Origin: Faecalibacterium sp. UBA7177
Lineage (GTDB): Bacteria; Bacillota; Clostridia; Oscillospirales; Ruminococcaceae
Length of the DNA stretch: 14,248 bases
Direction of reading: 5' to 3'
NCBI GenBank assembly: GCA_002491225.1
Contig: DKVN01000127.1
Location: forward strand, 1 to 14,248
Below the pieces are notes generated by a model. That model ran no database searches. It saw only the letters and a program-made list of their open reading frames with translations, and was not told the DNA's origin. A program made the translations under genes and the position numbers. Of the stretch, positions 1 through 7,153 are shown one piece after another. Position 1 is the first letter of the stretch, and every line of letters begins with the position of its first letter.

Positions 1-175
1 CCAAACCGGGCGGGGCGCCTTTTCAGATTTCTGCAACAAAAACAGGACAGCACCGCGCACCGGCCGCCGCACGGCTCTGCGCCCGCCTTGCCCGGCGGGG
101 CAGCTGCGCGGCCAAAAAATCAGCGCGGCCAGAGCGCACCCTTTGTGCGGTGCTGCCATAAGGAGAAGCAAGAGA

Positions 176-2707
176 ATGGTGAACGAATTGCGCGAGCCCC
201 TGTTCCACGGCTATGTGAACCGGTGGCTGGTCAGCAGTGTGACCGAAACGCCGGTCATCACAAAACCCATGGCACTGTACGGCGCCGAAAACGAAAAGCT
301 GAACGCCGTTCCAAAGGACAAACCCGGCGAGGAGCAGTTTAAGGCCGAACGCCGCGCCAAGACGATCGGATGGCCCGCCGCCATGGATCCCCGGCCGGGC
401 GGGCTGGTGGGCAGCGGCGAAAGCGCCGCCCCCTTCCAGGTGTACTGGCCTTTTGACGACATCGGCATCACCTATGCGTGGGATTGTGAGACCCCCGCCT
501 GCCTGAGCGCGTGGGCCTATACCGAACTGGACCTGCCCGAGGCCGCCGACCTGCCTTTTGAGCTGCTCACCTGCGGGGGAGCGGTCCTCTGGCTGAACGG
601 CAAAAAGGCAGCCGAGGTAACCCCCTATAACCACAACACGCCGGTGGCCAGCCCCGTGACGCTGCCCATGCGGCAGGGCCGCAATCAGATTCTGGCCTTT
701 TTTGACAATTACGCCGAGCGCGACGGCACCATTATCCTGCGGCTGCGCTGGTGCGGCGGGGAAGCCGCGCCCATGCAGGTGGTCCCGGTGGGGAATGCCA
801 GCGTGGACCATCTGCGCGAGGCCGAACGGCTGATGCGCAGCCTGGCCTTTTGCCGCAACCACTTTACCGAAGGCCCGGTGCTGCTGGACTATGAGGGAGA
901 GACGATCAGCCGCAGCTATCATCTGTCCTTTGTGGGCGGCACCGAGGAAAACGTGAAGGGCGGGGTTTATTTTCACCGCGAAGCCGATACGCTTCCCCAT
1001 GCCGGGCAGATCAGCCTGGGGGACTGCAGCACCTTCCCGCTGGCCTTTTTGCTGCTGCAGGTCACGACCGAGGCCGAGGGCATCCGGCTGAGCCGGCCCA
1101 TCAGCGTGGAGATCCACACCAAAAGCGTTCTGCCCCGCGCGCTGCCCACCGTGGCGGAGCGCAAGCGCCAGGCCCTGGAGCTGCTTGCCCGCTGGGGCGA
1201 GCAAAACACAAACCGCGCGCTGGCCATCCTTGCCACCGGCGGTGAGACGGCCGAGGCCGAAAAGCTGCTGGCCGTACAGTCGGACTATATCCGCCGCCGG
1301 TTTGACTGCAGCGATTTTTACCTGGTCTACTACCCCTATATCCTGCGCACCTTTGGCAAACGGGGCAGCGGCGTCCTCTCGGAAAAAACCGAAAGCGAGC
1401 TGACCGACTGCCTGCTGGGCTTCCGTTACTGGATCGACGAGCCGGGCAATGACGCCATGTGGTTCTGGAGCGAAAACCACGCCCTGATGTTCCACACCTG
1501 CCAGCTGCTGGCGGGCGAGCTGTTCCCGGACGCTGTTTTTACCAACAGCGGGCTCACCGGCCGCCAGATGCAGCAAAAGGCAAAGGATATGCTGTATGAC
1601 TGGTTCGTCACCTTCCGCAGGGAGGGCTTTACCGAGTGGAACTCCAGCCCCTACCTGCCCATCGACACGCTGGGCTTTGGCAGCCTGTACGCGTTTGCCG
1701 GCGATCCCGCCATGCGGGAGCTGGGCCGGCAGGGCCTGGATTACGCATACTATCTTCTGGCCGTCCACAGCCAGAAGGGCATCTTTGCCGCATCGTCCGG
1801 CCGGACCTACATCAAGGAGCAGTTCGGCAACTGGTCCAACTGCCCCTCCGGCCTCAGCTGGATCGGCTATGGCTATGGCGTGCCGGGCCACGCGGGCAAG
1901 GGCATTACATCCCTGTGCCTGTCTGACTATCTGCCGCCAAAGGAGTTTGCCCAGTGGTTCGACATTCCCTCCGGCAAGGAGATGATCTGCCAGACCACCC
2001 AGGGCGACCATTATGTGGACCTGTACACCTACAAAACCGCCGGCTACCTGATGACCAGCGCCAATGACTTCTGCCCCGGCGAGGCCGGGCGGCAGGAAAA
2101 TCCCTTCCAGCTGACCTTCAGCGCGGTGGCACAGCTCTGGATCACCCATCCCGGCGAGCGGGTGCTCTTCGGCGCGGCGCGCCCTTCCTATTGGGCGGGC
2201 AACGGCACGCTGCCAAAGGTCAACCAATACAAGGGGTTTGCGGGCCTGATCTATGACATCGACCCCGGCCACCCGGTGGACTTCACCCACCTGTATCTGC
2301 CCTCGATGGAATTTGACCGCTGCGAGCTGGAGGACCATTGGGCCTTTGTGCAGCTGGGCACAGCCTATGCGGGGGTGTACTGCAGCAGCGGCATGGAAAT
2401 GCAGCGTTTTGGCTCCAACCAAAACCGCGAGTGCATCGCCCGGGGCCGCCGCTGCATCTGGCTGGTGCGGGCAGCGCAGGCCGACGAGTTTGCCTGCTTT
2501 GAGGAGTTCTGCGCCGCGATGCGCCGCAGCGCGCCGGACACCGACCCCGAGGCCCGGTGCTACCGCTTTGCCGACCCTGTTTACGGCAGCCTTGCCTGCC
2601 GCTGGGGCGAGGCCCTGACCGTAAACGGCGAACCCATGCGGTACGGCGGCTTTGACAATTACGGCAAGCTGACCCTGCAGGACAAGCAAACGCAGCCCTG
2701 CCGGTAA
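176..2707 (+). CDS. Large cytosolic toroid-fold carbohydrate-active protein (putative polysaccharide lyase-like), 843 aa
   Basis: No named family is recognised with certainty. Residues ~88-195 look like a galactose-binding/jelly-roll sugar-binding domain (strand pattern with VLWLNGKKAAEV near 137-148). Residues ~330-580 are helix-rich and contain WSENH (431-435) followed by GFTEWNSSPY (484-493). Residues ~600-840 look like beta-sandwich. An Asn-His pair followed about 55 residues later by a Tyr after an Asp/Glu-rich stretch is the catalytic layout of alpha-toroid lyases (heparinase II/III, PL12/15/17/21). Lyase activity on a uronate-containing saccharide is therefore inferred. There is no signal peptide or membrane segment, so it should act in the cytosol on imported oligosaccharide. 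ATG 176 is chosen because AAGGAGA (160-166) lies nine bases upstream. The frame is open back to the window edge, but the upstream translation is not protein-like. The gene converges on the AraC gene with 8 bases between stops. No promoter is recognisable in 1-175, so it may be the last gene of an operon starting outside the window. Confidence 0.72.
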   Translation: MVNELREPLFHGYVNRWLVSSVTETPVITKPMALYGAENEKLNAVPKDKPGEEQFKAERRAKTIGWPAAMDPRPGGLVGSGESAAPFQVYWPFDDIGITYAWDCETPACLSAWAYTELDLPEAADLPFELLTCGGAVLWLNGKKAAEVTPYNHNTPVASPVTLPMRQGRNQILAFFDNYAERDGTIILRLRWCGGEAAPMQVVPVGNASVDHLREAERLMRSLAFCRNHFTEGPVLLDYEGETISRSYHLSFVGGTEENVKGGVYFHREADTLPHAGQISLGDCSTFPLAFLLLQVTTEAEGIRLSRPISVEIHTKSVLPRALPTVAERKRQALELLARWGEQNTNRALAILATGGETAEAEKLLAVQSDYIRRRFDCSDFYLVYYPYILRTFGKRGSGVLSEKTESELTDCLLGFRYWIDEPGNDAMWFWSENHALMFHTCQLLAGELFPDAVFTNSGLTGRQMQQKAKDMLYDWFVTFRREGFTEWNSSPYLPIDTLGFGSLYAFAGDPAMRELGRQGLDYAYYLLAVHSQKGIFAASSGRTYIKEQFGNWSNCPSGLSWIGYGYGVPGHAGKGITSLCLSDYLPPKEFAQWFDIPSGKEMICQTTQGDHYVDLYTYKTAGYLMTSANDFCPGEAGRQENPFQLTFSAVAQLWITHPGERVLFGAARPSYWAGNGTLPKVNQYKGFAGLIYDIDPGHPVDFTHLYLPSMEFDRCELEDHWAFVQLGTAYAGVYCSSGMEMQRFGSNQNRECIARGRRCIWLVRAAQADEFACFEEFCAAMRRSAPDTDPEARCYRFADPVYGSLACRWGEALTVNGEPMRYGGFDNYGKLTLQDKQTQPCR

Positions 2708-2715
2708 AGGGGATC

Positions 2716-3615
2716 CTACCTTGGAGGGGACACAACGCCGTTGATGCGGAATTGGGACGGCGAGGTGTGGCAGTACTTGTTGAAGACCCGGTTGAACTGG
2801 GAAAAGCTGGTAAAGCCGCAGCTTGATGTGATGTCCGTGATCTTCTTGTCTGTGTAGAGCAGCAGCTGCTGCGCAATGCGCACCCGGGTGATCTGGATAT
2901 AGCTGATCAGCGAGAATCCGGTTACCCGCCGGAACTGATGGGACAGATAGTACGGGCTGATAAAAAATTTCTCCGCAAGGAGCTTCAGCGAAAGCTCGCT
3001 GGCGTAGTGCTGGTGGATATAGCTTGTTACAGCGTAGACCTTCTGGGTGATGGAATCGCTCAGCTCCTGCGGAACATAGGTGTTTTGACCGGCGTTTTTG
3101 GCGATAGTGGTGAGAAACTGCAGGAAATTGCAGTGGATCAGCTGCTCGTTCAGCGGGTTCAGCGGCTGCATGCCCAGCATAAAGACGGCGTTCAGGTGCG
3201 AGAAGGCCGTGTTGCGGACATCGCCGCTGAACCGGTAGATCGGCGTGCCGGCCTCAAAAGGCTCAAGGCAGCTTTCCAGCATCTCGTGCAGGGCGGGCGA
3301 TTCGTCCGGAATCCGAAAGTCGATGACCAGGCGCCGGCTGACGGCGCCGGAGGGGTAAACGGTCTTGTGCAGAAGGGATGGGCGCAGCAGCACAATATCA
3401 TAGGGCTGCAGGGTATAGTAGTGGCCCTCGATAATGCTGGAGGCAAGGCCGTTGATCTGTATGTAAACCTCATGGAACTGGTGGAAATGCTGGAAATCCG
3501 TGTTGGCCCTGTAGGTCCGGCAGTCGTAGTCAAACTGATAGAACAGCGGCGCGTTCAGGTCGTGGACCGAAATCTTGTATCCCTGATTGTACAGCAAGGC
3601 GTCGTCCAGATACAT
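2716..3615 (-). CDS. AraC-family transcriptional regulator, 299 aa
   Basis: The N-terminal ~150 residues are an AraC-type cupin sensor domain with a histidine-rich strand (HFHQFHEVYIQ, 43-53), typical of regulators that bind a small sugar. Residues ~190-290 form the double helix-turn-helix (SLKLLAEKFFISPYYLSHQF, then ITDITSSCGFTSFSQFNRVF), and the pattern is intact and full length for the family. The ATG at 3615 is preferred over an upstream ATG because GGAGG lies 6 bases before it, and the upstream ATG overlaps the gene's own -10 box and so would not be in the message. It is transcribed divergently from the GH105-MFS-kinase operon. By context it is probably the substrate-responsive activator of that operon. 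The inducer is unknown. Confidence 0.93.
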   Translation of the reverse strand: MYLDDALLYNQGYKISVHDLNAPLFYQFDYDCRTYRANTDFQHFHQFHEVYIQINGLASSIIEGHYYTLQPYDIVLLRPSLLHKTVYPSGAVSRRLVIDFRIPDESPALHEMLESCLEPFEAGTPIYRFSGDVRNTAFSHLNAVFMLGMQPLNPLNEQLIHCNFLQFLTTIAKNAGQNTYVPQELSDSITQKVYAVTSYIHQHYASELSLKLLAEKFFISPYYLSHQFRRVTGFSLISYIQITRVRIAQQLLLYTDKKITDITSSCGFTSFSQFNRVFNKYCHTSPSQFRINGVVSPPR

Positions 3616-3646
3616 TGGAACCTCCGAATGAAAAATAGATACCTCC

Positions 3647-3675
3647 ATTATACTCAGCCGCGCAAAAAATGCAAA
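3647..3675 (-). promoter_or_regulatory. Promoter of the AraC-family gene
   Basis: On the minus strand a -35 box TTTGCA (3675-3670) is followed by exactly 17 bases and a perfect -10 TATAAT (3652-3647). The predicted start is near 3640, giving a short leader that contains the GGAGG ribosome binding site of the regulator. Seen directly; activity is inferred. Confidence 0.75.
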
Positions 3676-3688
3676 TCTTTTTGTGTAC

Positions 3689-3718
3689 AAAGGCAAAATC
3701 AAGGTAGTTTTTGCCTTT
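3689..3718. promoter_or_regulatory. Perfect inverted repeat, likely operator of the divergent AraC regulator
   Basis: AAAGGCAAAA (3689-3698) and TTTTGCCTTT (3709-3718) are exact reverse complements separated by 10 bases, so the half-site centres are 20 bp apart, about two helical turns. The element occupies the -35 region of the plus-strand operon promoter, which has no good -35 box of its own, and lies upstream of the AraC gene's -35. This is the position of a class II activator site. Binding by the adjacent AraC protein is inferred. Confidence 0.6.
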
Positions 3719-3724
3719 TTCCCA

Positions 3725-3733
3725 TGGTATACT
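3725..3733 (+). promoter_or_regulatory. Extended -10 promoter of the plus-strand catabolic operon
   Basis: TGG followed by TATACT (3728-3733) forms an extended -10 element. There is no convincing -35 hexamer 16-18 bases upstream; instead the inverted repeat at 3689-3718 covers that region. The start of transcription would be near 3740, with AGGAGG at 3769-3774 in the leader. Activator dependence is inferred. Confidence 0.6.
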
Positions 3734-3782
3734 TTCGTCAAGCAAACAACCGCACTGTCTGAACAAGAAGGAGGAAATGACC

Positions 3783-4871
3783 ATGCAAAAAGCCGACATC
3801 GAAGCCAAACTGGAGCTTTGTATCGAAAGCTTCAAATCCGTCCTCTACGAGAAGGATGACGTTTTCCTGGAAAACATGGCAAAATCCAACATGGATCAGG
3901 GCAATCTGGCCCGCTATATGCTGTGGGAATGGACGCAGGGCGTTGGCCTGTACGGCTTGTGGATGCTGTATGAAAAAAAGCATGACCAGCGATGCCTTGA
4001 TCTGCTGACAGAGTACTACGACGCCCGCATCGCCGAGGGGCTGCCCAGCAAGAACATCAACACAATGGCGCCCATCTTTGCTTTGAGCTATCTGTACGAG
4101 CATACCAAAAACGAGACCTACGGCAGCATCTGTAAAGAATGGGCCGAGTGGGCCATGCACGAGCTGCCCCGCGCCGGCGAGGGCGGCTTCCAGCATGTGA
4201 CCTCTGACCGGGTCAACGAGGGTGAGCTGTGGGACGACACCCTTTTCATGACTGTGCTGCCGCTGGCCAACATCGGCCGCATCCTGGGCCGCAAGGACTA
4301 TATGGAGGAGGCCGTTTACCAGTATCTGGTCCACACCAAATACCTGGCGGACAAAAAAACCGGCCTTTGGTACCACGGGTTCTGCTTTGACGGCTTCCAC
4401 AACTTTGCCGAGGCCTTCTGGGGCCGCGGCAACAGCTGGGTGACCGCCGCCATTCCCCTGCTGCTGGAGCTGCTGCCCGTCGGCAGCCCGGACCGCCGCA
4501 TCCTGGAGAACGCCCTGCTGCGTCAGGTCGAGAGCCTTGCAAAACATCAGGACGAGTGCGGCATGTGGCATACCCTCATCGACGACCCCACCTCCTATCT
4601 TGAGGCCAGCGCCACCAGCGGCTTCGGCTTTGGCATCCTGAAGGCGGTAAAGGCGGGGATTGTGCCGCAAAGCTACCGGGCCAACGCCATGCGCGCGCTG
4701 CAGCCGGTGCTGGACTGCATCGACGACAAGGGGGTTGTGCAGCAGGTTTCCTACGGCACGCCCATGGGCCGCGAGAGCAAGGATTTTTACAAGCAGATTC
4801 CCCTGCACCCGATGCCCTACGGCCAGGCCATGGCCATCCTGTTTTTGATGGAAGCCGAGGATGAAATTTGA
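3783..4871 (+). CDS. GH105/GH88-type unsaturated glycuronyl hydrolase, 362 aa
   Basis: Members of this family hydrate the 4,5-double bond of an unsaturated uronic acid made by a polysaccharide lyase, releasing it from the neighbouring sugar. The sequence is a full-length single alpha-toroid domain with the WDD motif (150-152, D152 matching the catalytic Asp of YteR), GLWYHGF (194-200, His198), FWGRGNSW (212-219; the GH105 rather than GH88 version) and a C-terminal GQAM (347-350). The other Asp used by YteR-type enzymes appears to be Asn93 (NINTMAP, 91-97), so it may belong to a diverged subfamily. There is no signal peptide, so it is cytosolic. ATG 3783 is eight bases after AGGAGG; ATG 3777 is only two bases after it and is disfavoured. 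It is the first gene of the operon, and its TGA shares one base with the next ATG. The substrate is not determined. Confidence 0.85.
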   Translation: MQKADIEAKLELCIESFKSVLYEKDDVFLENMAKSNMDQGNLARYMLWEWTQGVGLYGLWMLYEKKHDQRCLDLLTEYYDARIAEGLPSKNINTMAPIFALSYLYEHTKNETYGSICKEWAEWAMHELPRAGEGGFQHVTSDRVNEGELWDDTLFMTVLPLANIGRILGRKDYMEEAVYQYLVHTKYLADKKTGLWYHGFCFDGFHNFAEAFWGRGNSWVTAAIPLLLELLPVGSPDRRILENALLRQVESLAKHQDECGMWHTLIDDPTSYLEASATSGFGFGILKAVKAGIVPQSYRANAMRALQPVLDCIDDKGVVQQVSYGTPMGRESKDFYKQIPLHPMPYGQAMAILFLMEAEDEI

Positions 4872-6040
4872 TGGCAAAGCAGTGGAAAAGGCGCCTTACC
4901 TTCCTGACCTTTGCGGCGCTGATGGTGGGGCTTGGCAGCAATGACAGCCTGCGCGGGATATTTTCCACCATCTTCCAGCAGCATTTTTCCCTGACCACCA
5001 CCCAGCTGGGCCTGATCGTCACGGTAAGCTATGTGGGCAATCTGGTCTTTCTGCTGGTGGGCGGGAATTTGAGCACGCGGTTTTCCAAAAAACGGACGCT
5101 GCAGGCCCTGATCCTGATCTGGATTGCGGCGCTGGCGTTGTTTGCCTTTACCAGCAATTACATGGTGCTGCTGGTTGGCATGGCGCTTGCGATGGGCTCG
5201 TCGACCCTGCTCAACACCACGATGAACCTGATCACGCCGCTGCTGTTTGCCGCATCGCCGGGCTTTTTTGTCAACTTCCTGTTTTTTACGCAGGAGATCG
5301 GCACCTGCGGCAGCCAGTACCTTCTGGGCAGCTATGCGGACGGCTTTCGCTTCTGGCAGAATACAAACCTTGCGCTTCTGGTGCTGGGGGCGGCGGCCTT
5401 TGCGCTGCTGCTGTTCTGCGAGGTGCCGGAGGAAACCGCCGCCCCGGCGGACCCCCCGGCCCGCAGGGGCGGCTATGACTGGCACATCGTGCTGCCGTAT
5501 GTGCTGGTGTTTGGCTTCTACTTTATCGCCGAGCACGGCATCATGAACTGGATGGTGGCCTATGGCGTGGGCGGTCTCGACCTGCCGCAGGCCTCGGCCG
5601 CAAGGTACCTGTCCTTCTTCTTTGCCGGTATGATGGTCGGGCGGCTCTGCCTGTCGCCGCTGGTGGACAGGCTGGGCATCATCCGAAGCCTGACAATCTT
5701 TGGCGGCGTATCCTGTGTGCTGTATCTGATCGGCTCGCTGGGCGGGGCGGCCACCATGCCCATCTGGGCCATCAGCGGCCTGTCCTTTTCGATCCTTTAC
5801 CCCACGCTGGTCATGAGCATCCGGCTGTATTTCCCGGCCCGGCAGGTGTCCGGCGCGGCAGGCACCATCCTGAGCCTCGGCTCGCTGGCGGATATTCTAT
5901 TCAACGTGGGCTTCGGCAGGCTTGTTGACACGGCGGGCTACGCGCGCAGCATCGGGATCCTGCCCCTGTCGGCGGTCGCCTTTTTCCTCGTGTTTTTGCT
6001 CTTTACCCGCTTGTGCAAGCCGACCCAGGGCTTACAGTAA
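4871..6040 (+). CDS. MFS sugar permease (FHS/fucose-permease-like), 389 aa
   Basis: Twelve hydrophobic segments are visible in two groups of six, separated by a polar linker around residues 185-203. The loop after segment 2 carries a degenerate MFS motif (GGNLSTRFSKKR, 64-75) and the equivalent loop in the second half carries GRLCLSPLVDRLG (257-269). EHGIMNWMVAY (221-231) resembles the start of the second half in FHS-type sugar:proton symporters. It is an inner-membrane carrier, probably for the saccharide acted on by its neighbours. The ATG overlaps the GH105 stop by one base, indicating translational coupling; a TTG just before it is an unlikely start. An MFS carrier limits the substrate to a small saccharide rather than a polymer (inference). 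Confidence 0.87.
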   Translation: MAKQWKRRLTFLTFAALMVGLGSNDSLRGIFSTIFQQHFSLTTTQLGLIVTVSYVGNLVFLLVGGNLSTRFSKKRTLQALILIWIAALALFAFTSNYMVLLVGMALAMGSSTLLNTTMNLITPLLFAASPGFFVNFLFFTQEIGTCGSQYLLGSYADGFRFWQNTNLALLVLGAAAFALLLFCEVPEETAAPADPPARRGGYDWHIVLPYVLVFGFYFIAEHGIMNWMVAYGVGGLDLPQASAARYLSFFFAGMMVGRLCLSPLVDRLGIIRSLTIFGGVSCVLYLIGSLGGAATMPIWAISGLSFSILYPTLVMSIRLYFPARQVSGAAGTILSLGSLADILFNVGFGRLVDTAGYARSIGILPLSAVAFFLVFLLFTRLCKPTQGLQ

Positions 6041-6048
6041 CGGCTTGC

Positions 6049-6077
6049 CGGCGCCGCGTCTTCCGGGGTCGGCGCCG
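6049..6077 (+). other. Intercistronic stem-loop between permease and ROK kinase
   Basis: The self-complementary octamer CGGCGCCG occurs at 6049-6056 and 6070-6077 with a 13-base loop, in the 69-base spacer. No T-run follows, so it is not a normal intrinsic terminator. It may stabilise or process the mRNA, or be chance in GC-rich DNA. Confidence 0.4.
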
Positions 6078-6109
6078 CACAAAATAAGCCCTTTGGAAGA
6101 GGTGTTTCT

Positions 6110-7066
6110 ATGCGTTATTGTATCGGGATTGACCTTGGGGGAACGAACATCGCCGGCGGCATTGCCGATCTGGACGGCAACCTTCTGCTGACAGACAGCC
6201 TCAAAACCGACCTTCCCTGCCCGGCAGAGGATATTGCCGACCGCATTGCGCTGCTCTGCCGCCGCATGGCCTCCGCCCTGGAGCTGCCCCTGAGCGATGC
6301 GGCATGGGTGGGCATCGGCGCCCCCGGCAGCGTGGATGTGGATACCGGCACGGTGCTCTACGCCAACAACCTGGAGTTCAGCAACGTGCCGCTGGGCCGG
6401 ATGGTGCAGGACCGCACCGGGCTGACCGTCCATCTGGGCAACGACGCCAACGTGGCCGCATGGGGCGAGTACTGCGCCGGCGCCGGAAAGGGCAGCAGCA
6501 GCATGGTCATGCTCACGCTGGGCACCGGTGTGGGCGGCGGCGTTGTGCTGAACGGCAAACTGCTCACCGGCTGTAATGGCGCGGGGGCCGAGCTGGGCCA
6601 TTTTGTCATTGACATGCAGGGCAGGGAGTGCAACTGCGGGCTGCGCGGCTGCTTTGAGCAGTACGGCAGCGTTACGGCACTGATCCGCCAGGCCACCGAG
6701 GCCATGGCCGGCCACCCGGAAAGCAGGCTTTGGGAGCTGGCCGGCGGCGATGCCGCAAAGGTCACCGGCAAGGTCATCCTGGCCGCCTACGACGCCGGGG
6801 ACGAAACCGCCGTACAGGTGGTCAGGGCTTATGTGCAGTATCTCTGCATCGGTGTAACCAGCATCATCAACATCTTCCAGCCGGAGGTCCTCTGCCTTGG
6901 CGGCGGCATCAGCCGGCGGGGCGACGTGCTGGTGGAGCCGCTGAAGGAATATAACGCCCTTCACGGCTACGGCCGCAGCTGCCCCAAACAGCCCCGCATC
7001 CTCTCGGCCAAGCTGTTTGGCGACGCCGGCATTATCGGCGCCGCTTTGCTGGGCAGGGATGCATAA
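6110..7066 (+). CDS. ROK-family sugar kinase (glucokinase-like), 318 aa
   Basis: This is an ATP-dependent hexose or amino-hexose kinase of the actin-like fold. DLGGTN (8-13) is the phosphate-1 loop, NDAN (111-114) contains the catalytic Asp112, and LGTGVGGG (137-144) binds ATP. GAELGH (159-164) with CNCGLRGCFE (174-183) gives the ROK zinc site (His164, Cys174, Cys176, Cys181). It is full length and has no N-terminal helix-turn-helix, so it is an enzyme rather than a ROK repressor. GGAAGAGG lies before ATG 6110. It sits mid-operon between the permease and the second toroid protein, so it probably phosphorylates a monosaccharide released in the cytosol. Which sugar (glucose, N-acetylmannosamine, N-acetylglucosamine or other) cannot be read from the sequence. 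Confidence 0.92.
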   Translation: MRYCIGIDLGGTNIAGGIADLDGNLLLTDSLKTDLPCPAEDIADRIALLCRRMASALELPLSDAAWVGIGAPGSVDVDTGTVLYANNLEFSNVPLGRMVQDRTGLTVHLGNDANVAAWGEYCAGAGKGSSSMVMLTLGTGVGGGVVLNGKLLTGCNGAGAELGHFVIDMQGRECNCGLRGCFEQYGSVTALIRQATEAMAGHPESRLWELAGGDAAKVTGKVILAAYDAGDETAVQVVRAYVQYLCIGVTSIINIFQPEVLCLGGGISRRGDVLVEPLKEYNALHGYGRSCPKQPRILSAKLFGDAGIIGAALLGRDA

Positions 7067-7068
7067 CA

Positions 7069-7109
7069 ATGCCGGTCCCGGCCTGCGCAGCATTCCGGGC
7101 CGGCGGCAT
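7069..7109 (+). other. Intercistronic stem-loop between ROK kinase and toroid protein
   Basis: ATGCC (7069-7073) pairs with GGCAT (7105-7109), and CCGGCC (7078-7083) pairs with GGCCGG (7098-7103), with a small asymmetric bulge between them and a 14-base loop. There is no following T-run. The remaining spacer to 7153 holds only the ribosome binding site. Confidence 0.4.
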
Positions 7110-7153
7110 GCCGCAAAAAACTGTATCGCAAAGCATTTGATAAAGGGGTTATT

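Noticed and set aside
2..175. Upstream extension of the first gene to the window edge
   Set aside because: The frame is open, but the translation is rich in Arg, Pro and Ala without protein-like pattern, and ATG 176 has a well-spaced AAGGAGA.
23..2689. Long open frame of 888 codons antisense to the first gene
   Set aside because: It is an artefact of GC-rich third codon positions. The translation is low-complexity (Ala, Gly, Val, Gln rich), has no ribosome binding site, and lies opposite a gene with clear motifs.
3616..3741. N-terminal extension of the AraC protein
   Set aside because: It would run through the gene's own -10 and -35 boxes and a operator-like repeat; ATG 3615 has GGAGG at the right distance.
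3783..4871. GH88 chondroitin/hyaluronan disaccharide hydrolase
   Set aside because: FWGRGNSW is the GH105-type form of the motif; the GH88 form with WARGQAW is not present. The substrate cannot be fixed from this.
3738..4877. 379-codon minus-strand frame opposite the GH105 gene
   Set aside because: Composition is shadow-like and it runs through the divergent promoter; the plus-strand gene has family motifs and an ideal ribosome binding site.
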